NCBI GenBank assembly: GCA_020636445.1
Contig: JACJXV010000003.1
Coordinates: forward strand, 83,131 to 147,130
Length of the DNA: 64,000 nucleotides
Source: Lewinellaceae bacterium
Lineage (GTDB): Bacteria; Bacteroidota; Bacteroidia; Chitinophagales; Saprospiraceae
Direction: 5' to 3'
Part shown: positions 60,055 to 64,000 of the stretch, one piece after another
How positions within the stretch are numbered: position 1 is the stretch's first letter
Layout: each line of letters starts with the position of its first letter
Program-made: the position numbers and the translations under genes
The notes under the pieces: generated by a model
Told to the model about the DNA's origin: nothing
Database searches by the model: none
What the model saw: only the letters and a program-made list of their open reading frames with translations

Positions 60055-60735
60055 TTAGGCGCCAGCGGCAGATTGTCCCGGTTCCAATCGCAATCGGCCA
60101 TCGACCATCTCTAAACAGCGGTCACTCATGTCCGCCAGCTCCAGGTTGTGAGTTACTATGACGAAGGTTTGCTGAAAATCCTGCCGTAACTGGAAGAGTA
60201 GTTGGTGCAGTTCCCGGGACGAGACCGAGTCGAGGTTCCCGGAAGGCTCATCGGCAAAAATGACGGCAGGTTGATTGATCAGCGCGCGGGCTACCGCTAC
60301 CCGTTGTTGTTCGCCCCCTGACAACTGGTGGGGTTTGTGCTGCAGGCGTTCGGCCAGACCCAGATAGTCGAGCAGTTCGGAGGCCCGTTTTTGTACCTGC
60401 GCTTCTGGTTTTTTGGCGATAAACCCCGGAATACAAACGTTTTCCAGCGCCGTAAATTCCGGTAACAAATGATGGAATTGGAATACAAACCCAATTTGCT
60501 GATTGCGAAAGGCAGCCAGCTTTTTGGTAGACAAGCGGAAGACCTCCTCGTCCTGGATCCAAACCTGTCCCTGGTCAGGGCGGTCCAGTGTTCCCAGAAT
60601 ATGGAGCAAGGTACTTTTCCCCGCTCCCGATTTACCGACAATGGTAACAATCTCTCCTTGCTGGATATGCAGGTCAACGCCGCGCAGCACCTCCAGGGTG
60701 CCGTAAGACTTATGTATTGCAGTGGCTTTGATCAC
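60055..60735 (-). CDS. lolD: LolD-like ABC transporter ATP-binding protein
   Basis: A 226-aa single ATPase domain: Walker A GKSGAGKST (~35-43), Q-loop FQFHHLLPEFTALENV, signature LSGGEQQRVAVARAL, Walker B VIFADEPSGNLDS and switch His in VTHNLE. Sequence style is that of the LolD/MacB/FtsE family that powers lipoprotein release or envelope extrusion. No permease (LolC/E-type) gene is adjacent: the next gene on the strand is DUF389. So its partner must be elsewhere, or it could serve another transporter. Confidence 0.88.
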   Translation of the reverse strand: MIKATAIHKSYGTLEVLRGVDLHIQQGEIVTIVGKSGAGKSTLLHILGTLDRPDQGQVWIQDEEVFRLSTKKLAAFRNQQIGFVFQFHHLLPEFTALENVCIPGFIAKKPEAQVQKRASELLDYLGLAERLQHKPHQLSGGEQQRVAVARALINQPAVIFADEPSGNLDSVSSRELHQLLFQLRQDFQQTFVIVTHNLELADMSDRCLEMVDGRLRLEPGQSAAGA

Positions 60736-60955
60736 ACCGTATCATTTTGGCGCTAAAATAGCGAAAAAAGTGGAAGACACTTGTTGTGCTGCTGGGTTTA
60801 TGCTGGTGGGGAGAACATTACTGCTGCGGTTCGCCACGGCGGAGAGCTAGAGGGTAGGGGAAATACCTTACGGTTTGCGGTGTATGCCCGGGGCGGGAAG
60901 TGTACCAAGCAACTCACTGCTCACTCAAGCTGTATACTCAAAAGCCAGCCCCTGG

Positions 60956-61921
60956 CTAATCCCCCAAATCCAGCACCACATTCCCCGTTTTCTGTCCACT
61001 ATTTACATAGGTGTAGGCCTCCGAAATTTGCTGTAACGGATATTTTCGGTCAATGACCGGATTGAATTTTCCTTTTTCCAGGAGTTCACTAATAAAGGTT
61101 ATGCTTCGGGGAATATTGCCGGGAACGGGAAAGACGACGCGTTTTCCTCCTTTCAGCGCGGTAAGTAATGGAAGGATGAGGTTTTGCCCCCACGGGCCCA
61201 GTTCGGAAGAGAGGTAAACACCCTGCGGTGCTAACACAGTCTTACACCGCCCGAAAGTACTTTTCCCGACGGCATCAAAAACGAAATCGTATTGTTCATC
61301 GCCCTGGGTAAAATCTTCCTGGAGGTGGTCAATCACCTTATCAGCGCCCAGGGATTTTAGCAGGGCCAGATTGGGCGTGTTCCCCACCGCGGTTACGATT
61401 AACCCCAGGTGTTTGGCCAGCTGCACAGCGGCGGAACCGATCGCTCCGGTGGCTCCGTTGATCAGTACTTTTTGCCCGGGCTTCGCATCCAGCTTATTGA
61501 TAAAGTTATAGGCATAGTGAGCACCTTCCAGGCTCGCTGCCGCCTGGTCGAAGCTGATCCCCTCGGGGATGATTGCCATCGGCTGGTTGGCGGCGATGGT
61601 CATGTACTGGGCCTGTGAACCGAGTCCCATATCCCGAAAGCCAAAGACCCGATCGCCAACTTTAAACCGACTGACTTGCGTGCCAACGCGTTCAATAACC
61701 CCGGCAAAATCGGTGCCGGGAACGGGAAGTTTTGGCCTCAGAAAACCAGCAAATAAGTGCATTACCAGGGGTTTTCCGGTGAGTAAGGCATAGTCAGTGC
61801 GGTTAACGGTAGTGGCGTAGACCCGCACCAGTACCTCGTCATCCTTGGGTTGGGGAACAGGTGAATCCACAACACGGAGCCCCCCGGGCAAGCAGTATTT
61901 TTCGCGGTAGGCAGCTAACAT
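60956..61921 (-). CDS. Zinc-independent MDR-family NAD(P)-dependent reductase
   Basis: This 321-aa protein has an N-terminal GroES-like fold (VDSPVPQPKDDEVLVRVYATTVNRTDYALLTG, split; VPGTDFAGVIERVG) and a Rossmann domain with GATGAIGSAAVQLAKHLGLIVTAV. The zinc-ligand cysteines of alcohol dehydrogenases are missing, so it is of quinone-oxidoreductase or enoyl-reductase type. The NADP site reads AVGNTPNLALLKSLGADKVI. It is a single gene with the start at 61921. Substrate unknown. Its upstream region (61922-62538) contains repeats and stem-loops but no gene. Confidence 0.9.
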   Translation of the reverse strand: MLAAYREKYCLPGGLRVVDSPVPQPKDDEVLVRVYATTVNRTDYALLTGKPLVMHLFAGFLRPKLPVPGTDFAGVIERVGTQVSRFKVGDRVFGFRDMGLGSQAQYMTIAANQPMAIIPEGISFDQAAASLEGAHYAYNFINKLDAKPGQKVLINGATGAIGSAAVQLAKHLGLIVTAVGNTPNLALLKSLGADKVIDHLQEDFTQGDEQYDFVFDAVGKSTFGRCKTVLAPQGVYLSSELGPWGQNLILPLLTALKGGKRVVFPVPGNIPRSITFISELLEKGKFNPVIDRKYPLQQISEAYTYVNSGQKTGNVVLDLGD

Positions 61922-62010
61922 GATTTAATTTTAGGCCAAAAGATAGGTTCCAACCAGTGGATGGCCTTATTTTTTGTACGAATGAAGCGCCAAATCAGAC
62001 GGGGGGCTCG

Positions 62011-62079
62011 GTGAGGAGTGAGGAGTGAAGGGACCCGCCTACGCCAAGCTTGTCCGCCTATGGCGGGCTTCGGCGGGTA
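62011..62079. repeat. Heptamer repeat followed by GC-rich palindromes
   Basis: GTGAGGA, GTGAGGA, GTGAAGG at 62011-62031, then CCCGCC, GTCCGCC and GGCGGG, CGGCGGG words to 62079 that can pair. The palindrome resembles the one at 30676-30690. Same style as other intergenic gaps here. Confidence 0.55.
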
Positions 62080-62192
62080 AAGGAAATCGCATATCAGCTA
62101 AAAACTAGTTTTCGTCCTTCTTTGAGTTGTAATTCCCTCACGAAGTGATTTACCAGGAGGATAAAGCCAATCTGAGGCCCTGACCAAATAAA

Positions 62193-62221
62193 AAGAGCGA
62201 AGTTAAAACCACTTCGCTCTT
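62193..62221. other. Perfect 11-bp stem-loop (orphan)
   Basis: AAGAGCGAAGT pairs with ACTTCGCTCTT around a 7-nt loop. T-rich sequence follows on the minus strand (TTATTT). No gene reads into it from either side within the window, so it is an orphan terminator or stray hairpin. Confidence 0.6.
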
Positions 62222-62287
62222 GTAAGAAATCACCCGACTGTTATTATGAAGGATCTAAAAAAAAACAAAATCTGAGGGAATGTAAAA

Positions 62288-62314
62288 AAGACAACCTTGT
62301 GTTAAGGTTATCTT
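62288..62314. other. Imperfect stem-loop
   Basis: AAGACAACCTT pairs with AAGGTTATCTT (one mismatch) around GTGTT. It is 70 nt from the previous hairpin in the gene-free stretch between the MDR gene and element B. Confidence 0.45.
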
Positions 62315-62538
62315 AAATTCCGAAGGCAATATAGAAGATTTTTTAGAAATGCCCACAAAATTTCCCCTGAAAAAAATTGAGCATGGTTTATGTTGCTCAA
62401 GCACGGGTAACGACCAATATTCGTTTGGTCATGTTGCGGTTTAACCCTGTTGCCCGGATAAACTTTGTTTGGGATTTGCTGTTTTGCCTTCGATTTTTGG
62501 TTCTTTGGCAAGTTCTGTGTTTTGGAGTCGATCAATCA

Positions 62539-62864
62539 TGAGTTATCCCGGATTTTGGACAACCTGGCTTTTTGGTTTAGAGCCGTTCGCTGCGCTCACT
62601 GGTTTAGAGCCGCGCGTCGCGTTGCTCCGTATTCGTTTAGATGGTTTAGAGGGTGTTAAAGTATACTCAATATCTAAACTATTTCAACGTTCTAAACCAA
62701 CTTTCTAAACTAGGCCCTTCAGGGCCGGCTCTAAACTAGCCACGAGCGTAGCGAGGGGCGGCTCTAAACTAGCTACGAGCGAAGTGAGTAGCGACTCTAA
62801 ACCAGCCTGCCCTCCATAGGCGGGTAAACCCTGTCTGCCACCAAATCAGAATTCGCATGACTCA
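62539..62864. mobile_element. Palindromic modular element B (326 bp, no transposase)
   Basis: Terminal inverted repeats TGAGTTATCCCGGATTTTGG (left) and the reverse complement of the right end, TGAGTCATGCGAATTCTGA. Inside the right end is the reverse complement of GATTTGGTGGCAGACAGGG; inside the left end is AACCTGGCTTTTTGG; both match element A's inner ends. The body has TTTAGAGCC modules on the left (62575-62600) and GGCTCTAAAC modules on the right, with palindromic spacers GGCCCTTCAGGGCC, CCACGAGCGTAGCGAGGGG and CTACGAGCGAAGTGAGTAG, around a TA-rich core of TTTAGA/TCTAAA words. It lies in inverted orientation relative to element A, in the MDR-photolyase gap. Confidence 0.75.
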
Positions 62865-62966
62865 TGTTAGTTCGACTACGGAACTTGTCAAAGAAGGCGA
62901 TTATTTTGACTGGAGCATTGGCTATTTCAGGTCAGGGACCATTTCGTGTAATAAGTATCTAATATC

Positions 62967-64000
62967 ATGACCAGGATTCGCAAGCTGCGGTTACTATTAG
63001 GAGATCAGTTGAACCACCAGCATTCCTGGTTCCGGGAAAAGCCGGCTGCTGATACCTTGTATGTACTGATGGAGACGCGCTCCGAAACGGACTATGCCCG
63101 GCATCATATCCAAAAAGTTGTGGGCTTTTTCCTGGCCATGCGGGCTTTTGCTGACCACTTGCGCGCGGAAGGGTTTCAGGTGAAATACCTCACGCTGGAT
63201 GATCCGGCGAATCGCCAGCAGATGGCTGATAACCTGAAAGCGCTTTTTGAGGAATACGGAGTTGAAACCTGGGAATACCAGCTCCCCGACGAGTACCGCC
63301 TGGATGTGATTCTGGCGGACTTTGCTAAAAGTCTGCCAATTCCAGTAACGGTAGCTGATACGGAACACTTTCTTAGTCCGCGTGATGGGGTGGAGAAGTG
63401 CTTTACCGGGAAAAAGACCTACCTGCTGGAGACCTTCTACCGGAAAATCCGCCGGCAGTATGCTATTTTAATGGAACCCGATGGTGAAACACCCCTAACA
63501 GGGCGCTGGAATTTTGATGCGGAAAACCGCCACAAAATGCCTGCCGACCAGCCCATCCCACCGCCCTGGCAAGCCAAACGCGATGTGGACGACCTGGTAG
63601 CGATGATAAAGCATGTTGGAGTCGAAACCATAGGGGAAATCAATACTTCGCACTTTTCCTGGCCGGTTACCCGGGCCGAAGCGCTTGACCTGTTACAGCA
63701 TTTTGTCAGGTTTCGCTTGCGGTATTTTGGCCGCTATCAGGATGCCCTGACCAGCCGGCAATTCTTGCTTTTCCATTCTATGCTTTCCTTTGTTATGAAC
63801 GTCAAGTTGCTCCATCCGTTGGAGGTGGTGCAGGCGGTGATCAATTACTGGGAGCCCCGGCAGGGAGATATTGAACTGGCAACGGTGGAGGGCTTCATCC
63901 GGCAGATCATTGGCTGGCGGGAATATATGCGCGGCGTGTACTGGGCGAAAATGCCAGCCTACCGGGACCTTAATTATTTCGGGCATACAGCTCCTTTGCC
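62967..64000 (+). CDS. Bacterial cryptochrome/photolyase-related protein (FeS-BCP type), 5' part
   Basis: The frame starts at the ATG at 62967 and is open to the end of the window, so the gene is 3'-truncated (344 codons visible). The N-terminus reads KLRLLLGDQLNHQHSWF, with the GDQL motif of the deoxyribodipyrimidine photolyase-related family. Later blocks are WNFDAENRHKMP, RLRYFGRYQDALTSRQFLLF, FHSMLSFVMNVKLLHPLEVV and IRQIIGWREYMRGVYW, typical of FeS-containing photolyases that repair (6-4) lesions or act as cryptochromes. The four cysteines of the iron-sulfur cluster should lie beyond the window. No promoter box is clear; element B is directly upstream. Confidence 0.93.
   Translation, partial: MTRIRKLRLLLGDQLNHQHSWFREKPAADTLYVLMETRSETDYARHHIQKVVGFFLAMRAFADHLRAEGFQVKYLTLDDPANRQQMADNLKALFEEYGVETWEYQLPDEYRLDVILADFAKSLPIPVTVADTEHFLSPRDGVEKCFTGKKTYLLETFYRKIRRQYAILMEPDGETPLTGRWNFDAENRHKMPADQPIPPPWQAKRDVDDLVAMIKHVGVETIGEINTSHFSWPVTRAEALDLLQHFVRFRLRYFGRYQDALTSRQFLLFHSMLSFVMNVKLLHPLEVVQAVINYWEPRQGDIELATVEGFIRQIIGWREYMRGVYWAKMPAYRDLNYFGHTAPL

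Overview
This window looks like a chromosome segment of a Bacteroidota bacterium, most likely from the Saprospiria/Lewinella-like branch. Supporting signs are a secreted protein with a type IX secretion (T9SS) sorting domain, many lipoproteins and families mostly known from this phylum (DUF3822, DUF4296, DUF2911, DUF6438, DUF6702, Bacteroidota LptE), a GH92 mannosidase, weak Shine-Dalgarno signals, and promoters with the phylum's TAnnTTTG -7 box. The species assignment is inference.

Layout. 0-6.6 kb: the 3' end of an alpha-2-macroglobulin gene, a DUF697/SHOCT membrane protein, tsaD, a bactofilin, a pseudopilin-like protein, DUF3822 and rsmD. 6.7-11.2 kb: argS, glnS and a DUF2911 lipoprotein. 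11.3-17.4 kb: a SulP transporter overlapping a beta-carbonic anhydrase, an SDR enzyme, a SixA-like phosphatase with a DUF4296 lipoprotein, and a PhoB/PhoR-like pair. 17.5-24.5 kb: an ABC-F ATPase, DUF6438 and OmpA lipoproteins, a cohesin-like secreted protein, RlpA and a LysE-type exporter. 25-31 kb: mnmA, a lipoprotein, rimM, a T9SS cargo protein, a secreted amidohydrolase and a TetR regulator. 31.5-42 kb: degradative and surface enzymes (M1 peptidase, GH92, FAD oxidoreductase, S9 peptidase) with DUF6702 and an AHSA1-like protein. 42-48 kb: a miaB - sigma-54 activator - lptE operon, rpsU behind tRNA-Gly, and pyrR-pyrB. 48-64 kb is more plastic: two tandem arrays, an outer-membrane barrel plus TPR operon, rocD, a broken IS110 element inside a palindromic repeat element, lolD-DUF389-pncA, an MDR reductase, a second copy of the palindromic element without a transposase, and the start of a bacterial photolyase-related gene.

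Most genes are ordinary housekeeping or envelope functions. The unusual content is between genes. (i) A modular palindromic element with about 20-bp imperfect terminal inverted repeats occurs twice: a 326-bp form (62539-62864), and a 1.9-kb form (56057-57981) whose core holds an IS110-family transposase pseudogene and a candidate bridge RNA. (ii) A MITE-like element of about 160 bp occurs twice in opposite orientation, each time just downstream of converging genes. (iii) A 28-bp minisatellite lies next to a 9-bp array built from two alternating words. (iv) Seven-base tandem micro-repeats occur in many intergenic gaps. The palindromic element carrying IS110 is the best candidate for something undescribed, but all of this is read by eye and needs genome-wide searches.
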